In this document: positions 1 through 10,237 of the stretch, in pieces
Layout: the number at the start of each line of letters is the position of its first letter
Position numbering within the stretch: the stretch's first letter is position 1
Source of the DNA: Thalassobaculum sp. OXR-137
Lineage (GTDB): Bacteria > Pseudomonadota > Alphaproteobacteria > Thalassobaculales > Thalassobaculaceae
Direction: 5' to 3'
DNA length: 64,000 bases
Assembly: GCF_034377285.1 (NCBI RefSeq)
Contig: NZ_CP139715.1
Span: forward strand, 4,200,001 to 4,264,000
Translations under genes and position numbers: made by a program
Notes under the pieces: generated by a model
The model's database searches: none
What the model was told of the DNA's origin: nothing
What the model saw: the letters and a program-made list of their open reading frames with translations, nothing else

Positions 1-1
1 C

Positions 2-325
2 GCGCTGACCGTGACGCCGGAAGCGGACACCTTCCGCTCCGACTTCCTGTTCCTGCTGTTCTTCGCCACCCGCCTGCCCGAAGCCCGCGTGATCGAGCTG
101 ATCGACCAGCGTGTCGACATGTACCGGGCCAAGCAGAACCACATCGCCGAGCAGATGGCCGCGCGGGAACAGAACGACTGCACCGGCGATCCCGGCCGCG
201 AGACCGTGGCCGGTTTCGGCATCTCCCTGTATCGGGCCGCCGCCGACTATCTGGAAAGCCAGAAAGGCCCCTTGATCGCGGAACTGCGCGCCTATCGCGC
301 GCGGCGCCCTGAAGCCGCAGAATAG
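2..325 (+). CDS. PadR-type transcriptional regulator, C-terminal part (5' end outside window)
   Basis: The frame is open from the first complete codon, so the gene starts to the left of the window. The visible 107 residues are all alpha-helical in character and resemble the C-terminal dimerisation domain of PadR regulators: an FLFLLFFATRLPEARV stretch, a helix with RVDMYRAKQNHIAEQM, and a last helix with SLYRAAADYLE. The DNA-binding winged helix is not in view. It ends 9 bases before the RND adaptor gene, so it is probably the local repressor of that efflux operon (inference from position). A TetR C-terminus is the main alternative. Confidence 0.65.
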   Translation, partial: ALTVTPEADTFRSDFLFLLFFATRLPEARVIELIDQRVDMYRAKQNHIAEQMAAREQNDCTGDPGRETVAGFGISLYRAAADYLESQKGPLIAELRAYRARRPEAAE

Positions 326-334
326 GAATCCGGC

Positions 335-1435
335 ATGCGCATCAAAGGATCCGTCGTTCTCGCCTGTCTCCTGGCGATCGGGGCCGTGGCCTGGATCGCC
401 TCGGGACAGATGGGCGAAAAGCCGGCCACCGCCTCCCAGCCGCCGCCGAAGATCACCGCGCCGCCGGCCGATGCCATCACCCGCGTCCGGGTGAAGGAGA
501 CGTCCGCCTCGCCCTTCGTGGCCTCCCTGGTGAGCTCGGGCCATACCGAGGCGGTGCGCATCGTCACCCTGAAGGCGGAAACCGCCGGACGGATCGTCGC
601 CACGCCGGCGATCAAGGGCACCGTCGTCGAGAAAGGTGCCGAGATCGTCCGGATCGACGAGGCGGACCGTGCCGCCCGGCTGGAGGAGACGAAGGCGCGG
701 ATCGCCCAGCGTCAGCTGGAATACACCGCCGCCTCCAAGCTCGCCGCCAAGGGGTTCCAGGCGGAAACCACCCGTGCCGGCGCCAAGGCCGAACTCGAGG
801 CCGCCAAGTCGGAACGCCGGACCATCGAAGTCGATCTGGCGCGCACCCGCATCGAAGCCCCGGTCCGCGGCGTCCTGGACGACCGAATGGTCGAAATCGG
901 CGACTACGTCGCGGTCGGTGACGAGGTGGCGCAGGTGGTCGAACTGAACCCCCTTCTGATCACCGCCCAGGTGGCCGAGCGGCAGGCGCCGCAGATCGAA
1001 GTCGGGATGCCGGCCCATGCCCGGCTGTCGACCGGCGACGAAATGATGGGCGTGGTGAGCTATGTCTCGTCGGTGGCCGACAACGAGACCCGCACGTTCC
1101 GCATCGAGATCGAGTTCGACAACCCGAACAACCGCTTCGGCCAGGGGCTCTCGGCCGAGATCACGATCGCCCTGCCCGCCGTCGAGGCCCACCGGGTCAC
1201 CCCGTCGATCTTCCGGCTCGACGAGCTGGGCCGGGTCGGCGTGATGACCGTGGACGCCGAGAACACCGCCCATTTCACGCCGGTCACCATCATCGGGATC
1301 GATGACGGCGGGACCTGGGTCGGCGGCCTGCCGGACAACACGAAGGTGATCGTGGTCGGCCAGGACCTGGTGGCCGACGGAGAGACCGTCGAGCCCGTCA
1401 TGGTCGGCGGAGCGGCCGGAGCCGCCGGCTCATGA
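335..1435 (+). CDS. RND efflux periplasmic adaptor (HlyD/MFP family)
   Basis: 366-residue membrane-fusion protein linking an inner-membrane RND pump to an outer-membrane channel. A short cytoplasmic start and one membrane segment (about residues 5-23) are followed by a Pro/Ala-rich linker. Then come the barrel-sandwich half with VTLKAETAGRIV, a helical hairpin rich in Lys/Glu/Ala (about 105-170), the returning lipoyl half with IEAPVRGVLDDRMVEIGDYV, and a beta-barrel/MP-proximal domain. Its TGA overlaps the ATG of the pump gene (ATGA), so the two are translationally coupled. No outer-membrane TolC-type gene is present here. The substrate cannot be deduced. Confidence 0.9.
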   Translation: MRIKGSVVLACLLAIGAVAWIASGQMGEKPATASQPPPKITAPPADAITRVRVKETSASPFVASLVSSGHTEAVRIVTLKAETAGRIVATPAIKGTVVEKGAEIVRIDEADRAARLEETKARIAQRQLEYTAASKLAAKGFQAETTRAGAKAELEAAKSERRTIEVDLARTRIEAPVRGVLDDRMVEIGDYVAVGDEVAQVVELNPLLITAQVAERQAPQIEVGMPAHARLSTGDEMMGVVSYVSSVADNETRTFRIEIEFDNPNNRFGQGLSAEITIALPAVEAHRVTPSIFRLDELGRVGVMTVDAENTAHFTPVTIIGIDDGGTWVGGLPDNTKVIVVGQDLVADGETVEPVMVGGAAGAAGS

Positions 1436-4400
1436 ACGCGCTGATCTCCGCGGCGCTGTCCCACAGCCGCACCACCCTGTCGGCCCTGCTGCTCATCCTG
1501 ATCGCCGGGACGGTGTCCTATATCGAGATCCCCAAGGAAGCGGATCCGGACATCAACATCCCGATCATCTACGTCTCGATGACCTACGAGGGCATCTCGC
1601 CCGAGGATGCCGAACGTCTGCTCCTGCGTCCGATGGAGCAGGAGCTGCGCGCAATCGAGGGCGTCAAGGAGATGCGCTCGACCGCCTTTGAGGGCGGCGC
1701 GAACGTCACGCTGGAATTCGACGCCGGGTTCGACGCCGACCAGGCGCTGGACGACGTCCGCGCGAAGGTCGACATCGCCAAGCCGGAGCTGCCGGAGGAT
1801 GTCGACGAACCGACGGTGAACGAGGTCAATTTCTCGCTCTTCCCCGTGCTTGTGGTCACCCTGTCCGGCAATGTCGAGGAGCAGGTCCTCCTGCGGACCG
1901 CGCAGCAACTGCGCGACGCGGTGGAAGGCATCCCCTCGGTGCTGGAGGCGAAGCTCACCGGCCAGCGCGAGGAGCTGGTCGAGGTGGTGATCGACCCGGT
2001 GCGTCTGGAGACCTACGGCCTGAAGGCGGGCGACGTTCTGGACCTGGTCCAGCGCTCCAACAACCTGATCGCCGCCGGCGCTCTGGATACCGGCACCGGC
2101 CGCTTCCCGATCAAGGTCCCCGGCCTCTACGAGAGCGTCCTCGATATCCTGGACCAGCCGCTGAAGACGAATGGCGACGCCATCGTGCGGATCCGCGACA
2201 TCGGCACCGTGCAGCGCAGCTTCAAGGACCGCGAGACCTACGCCCGCCTGAACGGCCAGCCGGCCATCGCGCTGGAGGTCTCCAAACGCTCCGGCGAGAA
2301 CGTGATCGAGACCATCGAGTACGTGCGGGCGGTGGTCAACGGGGCCAAGCCGCTCATGCCCGACGGCATCACGGTGACCTTCAGCCAGGACAAGTCCGAC
2401 AACATCCGCCTGATGCTGAGCGACCTGCAGAACAACGTCATGAGCGCCATTCTGCTGGTGATGATCGTGATCGTGGGCGCCATGGGCATCCGCACCGCCG
2501 GCCTGGTCGGCATGGCGATCCCCGGCTCGTTCCTGCTGGGTATCCTGGTGCTGTCGTCGCTCGGCCTGACGATCAACATCGTCGTGCTGTTCAGCCTGAT
2601 CCTGGCGGTCGGCATGATGGTCGACGGCGCGATCGTGGTCACCGAATTCGCCGATCGGAAGATGGCCGAAGGGTTGAGCAAGCTGGAGGCGTACCGGCTG
2701 GCAGGGCAACGCATGGCCTGGCCGATCATCGCTTCGACCGCGACCACCCTCGCCGCCTTTTTCCCGCTGCTGTTCTGGCCGGGCGTGGTCGGCGAGTTCA
2801 TGAAGTTCCTGCCGATCACCCTGCTGGCGACCCTGTCGGCCTCGCTGCTGATGGCGCTGATCTTCGTGCCGGCCCTGGGTGCGCAGATCGGCAAGGCGAG
2901 TGCCGCCAACGAATCCGACCGCCGGCAGCTCGCCGCCGCGGAGACCGGCGACCTGCGCGAGATCAGCGGCTTCACCGGCCTGTACCTGCGGGTCCTGAAC
3001 GGGGCCCTGCGGATGCCCGGCATCGTCCTGCTGCTGTCGATCGCCACGCTGGTCGGGGTTCAGTACTACTACGCCACCCACGGCAACGGCATCGAGTTCT
3101 TCCCGGACGTCGAGCCGGACATCGCCCAGGTCTACGTCCACGCCCGCGGCAACCTCTCGGTGGAGGAGAAGCTCGACCTGGTGCTCCCGGTGGAGGCCGT
3201 GGTGATGGATGTGGGCGGTTTCAAATCGCTCTACACCTATGTCGGCCCCACCAAGCAGGGCGGCGGCGACGACGTGGCGGACGACGTGATCGGCAGCATC
3301 CAGATGGAGTTCGCCGACTGGCAGCATCGCCCGCCCGCCGGTCAGATCCTGGAGGAGATCGCCGAGCGGACCCGCGGCATGGCCGGCATCTCCGTCGAGC
3401 CGCGCGAGGAGGAGAGCGGCCCGCCGACCGGCAAGCCGGTGCAGATCGAGCTCCGCTCCCGCGACCGCGAGGCGCTGAACGAAGCCGCCGACATCACCAT
3501 GGCCAAGTTCCACAGCATGGACGGGCTGAAGGACATCGACGATACGCGCGACGTCCCCGGTATCGAGTGGGAGATCACGGTCGACCGGGGCAAGGCCGCC
3601 CGCTACGGCGCCGACGTCTCCCTGGCCGGGCAGTACGTCCAGCTCGTCACCAGGGGCCTGAAGATCAGCGACTACCGTCCGGACGACAGCGACGAGGAGA
3701 TCGACATCGTCGTGCGCTATCCGGAGGCGTACCGCACCCTGCAGCAGATCGACCGGATCCGCATCGAGACGTCGAAGGGGCTGATTCCGATCACCAACTT
3801 CGTGGAGCGCAGCGCGGAGCCCAAGACCGGCAAGATCCGGCGCGTCGACACCCGTCAGGCGATCACGGTGAAGTCCGACGTGCGCGACGGCATCCTGCCG
3901 AACGACAAGGTGATGGAGCTGCGCGCCTGGCTCGACAGCAACCCGCTTCCCGCCAACGTGGACGCCACCTTCAAGGGCGAGGACGAGGAGCAGCAGCAGG
4001 CCCAGGCGTTCCTGGTCAAGGCGTTCGGCATCGCCCTGTTCATCATGGCGATCATCCTGGTCACGCAGTTCAACAGCTTCTATTCCGCCTTTCTGATCCT
4101 CTCGGCGGTGATCATGTCGACCATCGGCGTGATCATCGGGCTGATGATCACGGGCTCGCCCTTCGGCATCGTCATGACCGGCATTGGCGTCATCGCGCTG
4201 GCCGGCATCGTGGTGAACAACAACATCGTTCTTATCGACACCTTCGACACCATCCGGCCGCAGTGCGTCGATACCCGCGATGCGATCCTGCGGACCGGCG
4301 CACAGCGTCTGCGGCCGGTGATGCTCACGACGGTCACCACGATCCTCGGTCTGATCCCGATGGTCATGCAGGTGAACATCGACTTCGTGAGCCGCGACGT

Positions 4401-4638
4401 GAGCGTGGGCGCGCCGTCCACCCAGTGGTGGGTGGCCCTGGCCACGGCCATCGTCTACGGCCTCGCCTTCGCCACCGTGCTGACCCTGGTCGTGACGCCC
4501 TGCGCGCTGATGTTCCGCGACAAGGCGGCCGCCGGCTGGAGCGGCTTCAAGGGTCGGGTCGGCGGGATGTTCCGGCGCGGTCGCGGCGGCAAATCGGAAG
4601 GGGCCGGACCTGGGCCGGAGCCGCAGGCGGCGGAGTAG
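1432..4638 (+). CDS. RND-family efflux transporter permease (AcrB/CzcA-like superfamily)
   Basis: 1068 residues, the usual length for a proton-driven RND pump. It shows the classical plan: TM1 near residues 10-30, a large periplasmic porter domain, a TM2-TM6 block around 340-480, a second porter loop, and TM8-TM12 at the end. The TM4 segment carries GMMVDGAIVVTEFAD, whose acidic residue fits the proton-relay position, and the later TM segment carries GIVVNNNIVLIDTFD. The C-terminal tail is basic and glycine-rich. It overlaps the adaptor by four bases and ends 12 bases from the convergent phospholipid operon. The family branch (drug versus metal versus other) is not resolved. Confidence 0.92.
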   Translation: MNALISAALSHSRTTLSALLLILIAGTVSYIEIPKEADPDINIPIIYVSMTYEGISPEDAERLLLRPMEQELRAIEGVKEMRSTAFEGGANVTLEFDAGFDADQALDDVRAKVDIAKPELPEDVDEPTVNEVNFSLFPVLVVTLSGNVEEQVLLRTAQQLRDAVEGIPSVLEAKLTGQREELVEVVIDPVRLETYGLKAGDVLDLVQRSNNLIAAGALDTGTGRFPIKVPGLYESVLDILDQPLKTNGDAIVRIRDIGTVQRSFKDRETYARLNGQPAIALEVSKRSGENVIETIEYVRAVVNGAKPLMPDGITVTFSQDKSDNIRLMLSDLQNNVMSAILLVMIVIVGAMGIRTAGLVGMAIPGSFLLGILVLSSLGLTINIVVLFSLILAVGMMVDGAIVVTEFADRKMAEGLSKLEAYRLAGQRMAWPIIASTATTLAAFFPLLFWPGVVGEFMKFLPITLLATLSASLLMALIFVPALGAQIGKASAANESDRRQLAAAETGDLREISGFTGLYLRVLNGALRMPGIVLLLSIATLVGVQYYYATHGNGIEFFPDVEPDIAQVYVHARGNLSVEEKLDLVLPVEAVVMDVGGFKSLYTYVGPTKQGGGDDVADDVIGSIQMEFADWQHRPPAGQILEEIAERTRGMAGISVEPREEESGPPTGKPVQIELRSRDREALNEAADITMAKFHSMDGLKDIDDTRDVPGIEWEITVDRGKAARYGADVSLAGQYVQLVTRGLKISDYRPDDSDEEIDIVVRYPEAYRTLQQIDRIRIETSKGLIPITNFVERSAEPKTGKIRRVDTRQAITVKSDVRDGILPNDKVMELRAWLDSNPLPANVDATFKGEDEEQQQAQAFLVKAFGIALFIMAIILVTQFNSFYSAFLILSAVIMSTIGVIIGLMITGSPFGIVMTGIGVIALAGIVVNNNIVLIDTFDTIRPQCVDTRDAILRTGAQRLRPVMLTTVTTILGLIPMVMQVNIDFVSRDVSVGAPSTQWWVALATAIVYGLAFATVLTLVVTPCALMFRDKAAAGWSGFKGRVGGMFRRGRGGKSEGAGPGPEPQAAE

Positions 4639-4650
4639 TCCCCGTCGGCG

Positions 4651-5256
4651 TCAGTCCCGAAAAGATACCACCGCCTGCCCGATCCGGCTAGCGGTGGTGA
4701 GCCAGCACATCGCGCCGAACACGCCCGCGATCCAGGGGAACCAGCCAGGAAACAGGCAGATCGCCACGAAGCAGGCGATCGTCTCCGCCCCCTCGGTCAG
4801 GCCGCCGAGATAGAAGATCGACTTGCGCCCCCGCGCCTCCGTCGACTGGCCGCGCTTCGCGGCGATGATCGCATAGGCGAGGAACGAGGCGCCGGTGCCG
4901 ATGAAGCTGAAGATCAGGAAGGCGGCCAGGACGGCCTCCTCGGGCCGGCCGAGGGCCACGCCGAAGACCACCGCGCTGTAGAAGATGAAGTCCAGGACGA
5001 TGTCGAGATAGCCGCCCAGGTCGCTCGGCCCGGTCGTCCGGGCCACGGCGCCGTCCAGGCCGTCGGCGAGCCGGTTGGCCACGATCAGGGCCAGCGCGAG
5101 ATCGTAACGCTGGACCGCAAGCGCCGGAACGGCGCCCAGGCCGACGACGAAGCCGGCGACGGTGACCGCGTTGGCGGAGATGCCGGCTCCGGCGAGCCGT
5201 CGGCCGACCGCGTCGAGCGGCGGATCGATGACCCGGCGGAGTGCGGCGTCGAACAC
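4651..5256 (-). CDS. CDP-alcohol phosphatidyltransferase family protein
   Basis: 201-residue integral membrane enzyme of the family that moves a phosphatidyl group from CDP-diacylglycerol to an alcohol. The family signature is visible as DGLDGAVAR followed by GGYLDIVLD, supplying the metal- and CDP-binding aspartates. Several hydrophobic segments surround it. It is the third CDP-lipid gene of the minus-strand unit: its ATG is 2 bases after the pssA stop, so it is co-translated with the PE pathway. The acceptor alcohol is not evident. It is shorter than PssA and not a duplicate of it. Phosphatidylglycerophosphate or phosphatidylinositol-type chemistry are both possible. Confidence 0.85.
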   Translation of the reverse strand: MFDAALRRVIDPPLDAVGRRLAGAGISANAVTVAGFVVGLGAVPALAVQRYDLALALIVANRLADGLDGAVARTTGPSDLGGYLDIVLDFIFYSAVVFGVALGRPEEAVLAAFLIFSFIGTGASFLAYAIIAAKRGQSTEARGRKSIFYLGGLTEGAETIACFVAICLFPGWFPWIAGVFGAMCWLTTASRIGQAVVSFRD

Positions 5257-5258
5257 CG

Positions 5259-6095
5259 CTAGCCGGCCGTCTCTGTCCGCTCCGGCTCGGTGCCCGGAGC
5301 CTCGGTTCCGGCGGCCGGCGTTGCATCGGCCATCTCGTCCGCCGCCTTCAGCAGCCGCCGATAGGTCCGCACGGCGAGCGGAATGGTCGCCAAATACACG
5401 ATCAGGACGATGCCCAGCGAGAACCAGGGCGCGCTGATCACCGCGGCGATCACCAGCCCGGCGCCGATCAGCGTCGGCAGCACCCAGCGCTGCGGCACCT
5501 TCATCTGCTTGAAGGAATAGGTCGGGATCTGGCTCACCATCAGCAGCCCGACGCCCGTCAGCCAGATCGCCACGAACACCGGCGCATCCTGGAGGCCGAA
5601 CTCGAACTGGAAGTCGAGGATCATCGGCAGCAGGGCCAGACCGGCACCGGCCGGCGCCGGCACGCCGGTGAAATAGTTATAGGCGAAGGCCGGCTTGTCG
5701 TCGTCCAGGCGCACGTTGAACCGCGCCAGCCGCAGCACGCAGCAGGTGGCGAAGAACAGCACCGCCATCCAGCCGAAATTCTGCAGCCCAACCATCGACC
5801 ACAGGAACACCACGACCCCCGGCACCACGCCGAAGCATACGAAGTCCGACAGGGAGTCGAGCTCGGCGCCGAATTTCGACTGGGCGCGGAGCAGACGGGC
5901 CATGCGGCCGTCCAGGGCGTCGAACACCGCCGCCAGGAGGATCATCGAGACCGCGAACTCCCACCGCTCGGCAAGCGCGAAGCGCAGGCCCGACAGGCCG
6001 AAGCACAGCGCCATCACGGTGATGATGTTCGGCAGCAGCTTGTTGAAGGACAGGCCGCTGAAACGTTGACCTCTGCGCCGGCGCAGACGGCTCAT
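5259..6095 (-). CDS. pssA: CDP-diacylglycerol-serine O-phosphatidyltransferase
   Basis: 278-residue multi-pass membrane protein making phosphatidylserine from CDP-diacylglycerol and serine. The CDP-alcohol phosphotransferase motif is intact (DALDGRMAR, then [10 protein letters not shown]), with the spacing DGxxAR-x8-GxxxDxxxD. The basic N-terminus and about eight hydrophobic segments match the membrane-type (Bacillus-like, type II) PssA rather than the soluble E. coli type. The ATG overlaps the psd stop (ATGA on the minus strand), so product and decarboxylase are made together. Confidence 0.93.
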   Translation of the reverse strand: MSRLRRRRGQRFSGLSFNKLLPNIITVMALCFGLSGLRFALAERWEFAVSMILLAAVFDALDGRMARLLRAQSKFGAELDSLSDFVCFGVVPGVVVFLWSMVGLQNFGWMAVLFFATCCVLRLARFNVRLDDDKPAFAYNYFTGVPAPAGAGLALLPMILDFQFEFGLQDAPVFVAIWLTGVGLLMVSQIPTYSFKQMKVPQRWVLPTLIGAGLVIAAVISAPWFSLGIVLIVYLATIPLAVRTYRRLLKAADEMADATPAAGTEAPGTEPERTETAG

Positions 6096-6778
6096 CGAAC
6101 CGCCCCTTCCCGCGCCTTCTCACCGCTGTCCAGGTCGGCGATCACGGTCTCGCCGGCGACGCAGCGCTGGCCGAGCGCCACCAGCGGCGCCACGTCCGGC
6201 GGCAGGTACACGTCGACCCGGCTGCCGAAACGGATCATGCCCATGCGCTCGCCGGCCAGCAGGGTCTGGCCCTCGCTGATCTTGCAGACGATGCGGCGGG
6301 CGACCAGGCCGGCGATCTGGACGAAGGCCGTGGGACGGCCGTCGCGGGTCTCCATCGCCACGAGCTGCCGCTCGTTCTGCTCGCTCGCCTTGTCCAGCGA
6401 GGCGTTGACGAAGGCGCCGGGGACATACGCAAGCTTGGTGATGCGGCCGTCGACCGGGATCCGGTTCACGTGGACGTCGAAGACGTTCATGAAGATGCAG
6501 ACGCGCTGCACCTCGCCCTCGCCCATGGCCAGTTCCTTGGGCCAGGGAGCGGGGCCGACCGAGACAACCACGCCGTCGGCCGGGCTGATCACCAGCCCGT
6601 TGCGCACCGGCGTCACCCGGTTGGGGTCGCGGAAGAAATAGACGCACCACGCCGTCAGGATCATCCCCGGAACGAGGAGCCAGTCGGCGATCATGGCCAG
6701 GACGATCGTCGCTACGGCGAAGATCGCGATGAACGGTCGCCCTTCCCGGGCGATCGGCACGAGGATTGAGTTCAGCAC
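6092..6778 (-). CDS. psd: Phosphatidylserine decarboxylase (short, PSD-A type)
   Basis: 228 residues. It converts phosphatidylserine to phosphatidylethanolamine. A hydrophobic N-terminal hairpin (about residues 18-48, with a FFRDP turn after it) anchors the enzyme. The C-terminal part holds [13 protein letters not shown], in which the Gly-Ser bond is the expected self-cleavage site that produces the pyruvoyl group. [12 protein letters not shown] is the conserved His-containing motif. The length matches the short alphaproteobacterial/archaeal type. It lies 16 bases downstream of the LysM gene and overlaps pssA. Confidence 0.95.
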   Translation of the reverse strand: MLNSILVPIAREGRPFIAIFAVATIVLAMIADWLLVPGMILTAWCVYFFRDPNRVTPVRNGLVISPADGVVVSVGPAPWPKELAMGEGEVQRVCIFMNVFDVHVNRIPVDGRITKLAYVPGAFVNASLDKASEQNERQLVAMETRDGRPTAFVQIAGLVARRIVCKISEGQTLLAGERMGMIRFGSRVDVYLPPDVAPLVALGQRCVAGETVIADLDSGEKAREGAVR

Positions 6779-6794
6779 GGCAGGTTTCCGTCGA

Positions 6795-8231
6795 TCAGTT
6801 CACCGTCGGCAGGCCGAAGACCTGCCCGGGATAGATCAGATCCGGATTCTGGATCTGATCGCGATTGGCGTCATGGATCTGCACGTAGCGCAGACCTTCG
6901 CCGTACACCCGGGTCGCAATGACCCAGAGATTGTTACCCGGTTGGATAACCACAAGCCTGTCGTTCGGCAAACCTTTAAGCGGTGCCGCCCGAACGAAGG
7001 GGAAAGCGACCCGCGCGGCGACCTTCCCGCCGGAGTCCACCTTGTCGACTCGCAGATTGTAATTGCCCGGCGCGACCGGCTCCTTAGGCGTGAGCTGCCA
7101 GCGGCCTTCGGCGTCGGCGGTGGCATTGCCGGCGGGTTTGTTGTCGATATAGACCTCGACATCGGCGTTCGGCTCGGTCCGGCCGCCGAAGACCACCTCG
7201 CCCTTGTCGTCATATTCGATCACGTCGACCGACACGTCGCCCGCCTGAGCAACATCGGCGGCGGCCGGCTGATCGGCAGAAGACGGCGCCTTAGCCGGTT
7301 CGGGGAAGGCCTTGACCGCGACCGAAGACGGCGCGCTCTGCGCATCCGACGCCGGCTGATCCGAACCCGTGGTCGCGGACGGAACGCTCTGGACCGGAGC
7401 ATTCTCTGCCGTGGCACTCTGAGCCGGCTTGGCCTGGGACGCCGCGGTCTCGGCGGGCGGGGCGGCCGCCGACTGAGCCGGCGGGATCTCTGCGGCCGGC
7501 GTCGCGCTTGCCGGTGACTGGGCGTCCGCCGTCACCGTCTTCGTCTCGGACGGCGCCGCATCCGCGGTGGCCGGGCCGGCGGTCGGGGCCTGGAGCACAC
7601 GGGTGGCCCCGCCCTTGGCCTCGTCGCGCGGCATCACCATCGCCAAGGGCTGGCTCGGCTCGCTGGTCGGACGGCCGGCGATATCCTTGCCACTCTCCGG
7701 AACCACCAGCACGACGGCCTCTTCGGACTCGGCAGTCTCGCTTTCGCCCGTCTGCCTCAGAGTGAGGGAGAACTGGCCCGGACCAAGCTGATGGTCGGGC
7801 AGGAACACCCACTCCCCGCGCTCATCGCTGGTGACCTTGCCGATCTCCCGGTCGCCGTCGAGGATCGTGACCTCGGCGTTCGGCTTCGCGCGCCCGGCGA
7901 TGACGGTGTTTCCATCGGGATCGACCCGCACGATATCGAAGCTCGGTCTGCGCTTCGCCATCACGGCCGGCGGTTCCTTGGCCGGATCGGTCGGCGAGGC
8001 GGCCGGTTTCTTCGACGGCTCGCGCTTCGGCAGGACCGAGCCGTAATTCGCTGTGCCGGTGGAGGGAACGTTCACGCCGCCCTGCTGAGTGCCCGTGGAC
8101 GACCCGGCCGGCGCGCTGACCGTCGTCTTGGGCTCCTCCTCGTCGCCGGGGACCAGCCAAAAGTTCAGGCCCAGCGCTGCCAGGATCGCAACACCGCCCA
8201 TCACGCCCACGAGTGCCGGCTTAGAAACCAT
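6795..8231 (-). CDS. LysM domain protein with two Ig-like repeats, membrane anchored
   Basis: 478 residues. One membrane segment near the N-terminus (about residues 7-27) is followed by a Ser/Pro/Lys linker. A first Ig-like module (about 95-180, with [20 protein letters not shown]) comes next, then a long Ala/Pro/Gln-rich tether (about 190-320). A second Ig-like module follows (about 325-405, with [16 protein letters not shown]), and the protein ends in a LysM domain (about 425-476, with [18 protein letters not shown] and [13 protein letters not shown]). The layout suggests an inner-membrane protein reaching through the periplasm to peptidoglycan. It is the first gene of the minus-strand unit with psd, pssA and the CDP-alcohol transferase, which ties it to envelope synthesis. 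No enzymatic domain is visible. Confidence 0.85.
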   Translation of the reverse strand: MVSKPALVGVMGGVAILAALGLNFWLVPGDEEEPKTTVSAPAGSSTGTQQGGVNVPSTGTANYGSVLPKREPSKKPAASPTDPAKEPPAVMAKRRPSFDIVRVDPDGNTVIAGRAKPNAEVTILDGDREIGKVTSDERGEWVFLPDHQLGPGQFSLTLRQTGESETAESEEAVVLVVPESGKDIAGRPTSEPSQPLAMVMPRDEAKGGATRVLQAPTAGPATADAAPSETKTVTADAQSPASATPAAEIPPAQSAAAPPAETAASQAKPAQSATAENAPVQSVPSATTGSDQPASDAQSAPSSVAVKAFPEPAKAPSSADQPAAADVAQAGDVSVDVIEYDDKGEVVFGGRTEPNADVEVYIDNKPAGNATADAEGRWQLTPKEPVAPGNYNLRVDKVDSGGKVAARVAFPFVRAAPLKGLPNDRLVVIQPGNNLWVIATRVYGEGLRYVQIHDANRDQIQNPDLIYPGQVFGLPTVN

Positions 8232-8338
8232 TAGGCTGCAGCCCTTTTCGTTTCACTCACATTAAACCCACAACACGCGTCGTACAATCGCGGCGCGGGA
8301 GATTGACCTGACACGCCGGCAGTGCGAAAGACGGCGCC
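8232..8338. promoter_or_regulatory. Divergent promoter region, LysM operon / LOG gene
   Basis: The 107 bases between two divergent start codons must hold both promoters. They are visibly less GC-rich near 8255-8300 (CACATTAAACCC, CGTACAATCG). I could not fix -35/-10 boxes with confidence. Confidence 0.4.
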
Positions 8339-8929
8339 ATGAGCAAGTCACACTCCCAGTCTATTTGCGTCTTCTGCGGATCTTCTTCCAGGGTTGACGC
8401 CGTGTATAAGACCGCCGCCACCGAAATGGGCCGTCTGATCGGTGCCCAGGGCGGCACGCTGATCTACGGCGGCGGCCGCGTCGGCCTGATGGGCCTGACC
8501 GCAGACGCCACCCTGGAAGCCGGCGGAAAGGTCGTCGGGGTGATCCCGAGCTTTCTGCAGCATCTGGAAGTCGGCCATGCCGGCCTCGACGAGCTGATCG
8601 TCACCGACAGCATGCACGAGCGTAAGCGCATCATGTACGAGCGCGCCGACGCCTTCGTCATCCTGCCCGGCGGTCTCGGCACCCTCGACGAGACCATGGA
8701 GGTCCTGACCTGGTCCCAGCTCAAGCTGTCGGACCGGCCGGTGGTCATCGTCGACGTGAACGGTTTCTGGCAGCCGCTGCTCGCCCTGATCGAGCATACG
8801 ATCGGCGCCGGCTTCACCCGCGAGGAAAACCGCGGGCTCTATAAAGTCGTCGACAGCCCGTCCGAGGTCTACGACGTCATCGGCAACTGGCACGCACCGG
8901 AAGGCGACCTGAAGGCCAAGTGGCTCTAA
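8339..8929 (+). CDS. LOG family protein (nucleoside 5'-monophosphate phosphoribohydrolase)
   Basis: 196-residue Rossmann-fold protein of the LOG/lysine-decarboxylase-like family, which releases the base from adenosine or cytokinin-riboside 5'-monophosphates. The nucleotide-binding N-terminus ([13 protein letters not shown]), the GGGRVGLMG loop, and the diagnostic PGGLGTLDE (PGGxGTxxE) motif are all present. RKR and TWSQL motifs around the active site are also seen. The length is typical. It is often mislabelled as lysine decarboxylase. It stands alone, with icd 88 bases downstream. Confidence 0.92.
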   Translation: MSKSHSQSICVFCGSSSRVDAVYKTAATEMGRLIGAQGGTLIYGGGRVGLMGLTADATLEAGGKVVGVIPSFLQHLEVGHAGLDELIVTDSMHERKRIMYERADAFVILPGGLGTLDETMEVLTWSQLKLSDRPVVIVDVNGFWQPLLALIEHTIGAGFTREENRGLYKVVDSPSEVYDVIGNWHAPEGDLKAKWL

Positions 8930-9017
8930 AGGTGGCCTTGAACCGCGGCAGGCCGGTGATATTGTGCCGCCGACCTCACCGAAGTCCCGACCCGTCAAAC
9001 ATGTGCAGGAGCGCCCA

Positions 9018-10229
9018 ATGGCGAAGATCAAAGTAGCCAAGCCGATCGTCGAACTCGACGGCGATGAGATGACCCGGATCATCTGGCAGATGATCAAGGA
9101 CAAGCTGATCTTCCCCTATCTCGACATCGACCTGAAGTACTACGACCTCGGCGTCGAGGCCCGTGACAAGACCGACGACCAGATCACCATCGACTCCGCC
9201 AACGCCATCAAGGAATACGGCGTGGGCGTGAAGTGCGCGACCATCACCCCCGATGAGGCGCGCGTCGAGGAGTTCGGCCTGAAGAAGATGTGGCGGTCGC
9301 CGAACGGCACGATCCGCAACATCCTCGGCGGCACCGTGTTCCGTCAGCCGATCATCTGCAAGAACGTCCCGCGCCTGGTGCCGAACTGGACCCAGCCGAT
9401 CGTCATCGGCCGTCACGCCTTCGGCGACCAGTACCGCGCCACCGACTTCCTGGTCGACGGTCCGGGCAAGCTGACCATCACCTTCCAGCCCGAGAACGGC
9501 GAGGCAATCACCCGCGAGGTCTACGACTTCCCGAGCAGCGGCGTGGCCATGGCCATGTACAACCTGGACGACTCGATCCGCGGCTTCGCCCGGGCCTGCT
9601 TCAACTATGGCCTCGACCTCGGCTGGCCGGTGTACCTGTCGACCAAGAACACGATCCTCAAGGCCTATGACGGCCGCTTCAAGGACCTGTTCGAAGAGGT
9701 CTTCAACGCCGAGTTCAAGTCCAAGTTCGATGCCAAGGGCATCGTCTACGAGCACCGTCTGATCGACGACATGGTCGCCTCGGCGCTGAAGTGGTCCGGC
9801 AACTTCGTGTGGGCCTGCAAGAACTACGACGGCGACGTGCAGTCCGACACCGTGGCCCAGGGCTTCGGTTCGCTCGGCCTGATGACCTCGGTGCTGATGA
9901 CGCCGGACGGCAAGACCGTCGAGGCCGAGGCCGCCCACGGCACGGTGACCCGTCACTTCCGCCAGCACCAGCAGGGCAAGGAGACCTCGACCAACCCGAT
10001 CGCGTCGATCTTCGCCTGGACCCGTGGCCTGTCCTTCCGCGCCAAGTTCGACGACACGCCGGAAGTGGCGGCGTTCGCCGAGAAGCTGGAGAAGGTCTGC
10101 ATCGACACCGTCGAGAGCGGCGCGATGACCAAGGACTTGGCCCTGCTGATCAGCCCTGATCAGCCGTGGTTGACCACGCAGCAATTCCTCGCCAAGCTCG
10201 ACGAGAATTTGCAGAAGGCCATGAGCTGA
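9018..10229 (+). CDS. icd: Isocitrate dehydrogenase, NADP-dependent (eukaryotic-like dimeric type)
   Basis: 403 residues. It oxidises isocitrate to 2-oxoglutarate in the TCA cycle. The start [20 protein letters not shown] is preceded by AGGAG at 9007-9011; the open frame continues 18 codons upstream but without that support. The substrate-binding segment [18 protein letters not shown], the Lys/Tyr region [10 protein letters not shown], and the metal site around NYDGDVQSD are present. [10 protein letters not shown] is the NADP-side motif. The family usually has FREP at the segment written FRQP here. Length and motifs fit the approximately 404-residue alphaproteobacterial enzyme rather than the E. 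coli type. Confidence 0.96.
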   Translation: MAKIKVAKPIVELDGDEMTRIIWQMIKDKLIFPYLDIDLKYYDLGVEARDKTDDQITIDSANAIKEYGVGVKCATITPDEARVEEFGLKKMWRSPNGTIRNILGGTVFRQPIICKNVPRLVPNWTQPIVIGRHAFGDQYRATDFLVDGPGKLTITFQPENGEAITREVYDFPSSGVAMAMYNLDDSIRGFARACFNYGLDLGWPVYLSTKNTILKAYDGRFKDLFEEVFNAEFKSKFDAKGIVYEHRLIDDMVASALKWSGNFVWACKNYDGDVQSDTVAQGFGSLGLMTSVLMTPDGKTVEAEAAHGTVTRHFRQHQQGKETSTNPIASIFAWTRGLSFRAKFDDTPEVAAFAEKLEKVCIDTVESGAMTKDLALLISPDQPWLTTQQFLAKLDENLQKAMS

Positions 10230-10237
10230 GGACGTAC

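Noticed and set aside
1060-3513. 817-residue open frame on the minus strand
   Set aside because: It is antisense to the RND pump, rich in His/Gln/Asp/Arg, without recognisable domains; a shadow produced by high third-position GC.
5241-6641. 466-residue plus-strand frame opposite psd and pssA
   Set aside because: It is complementary to genes with intact active-site motifs; a shadow.
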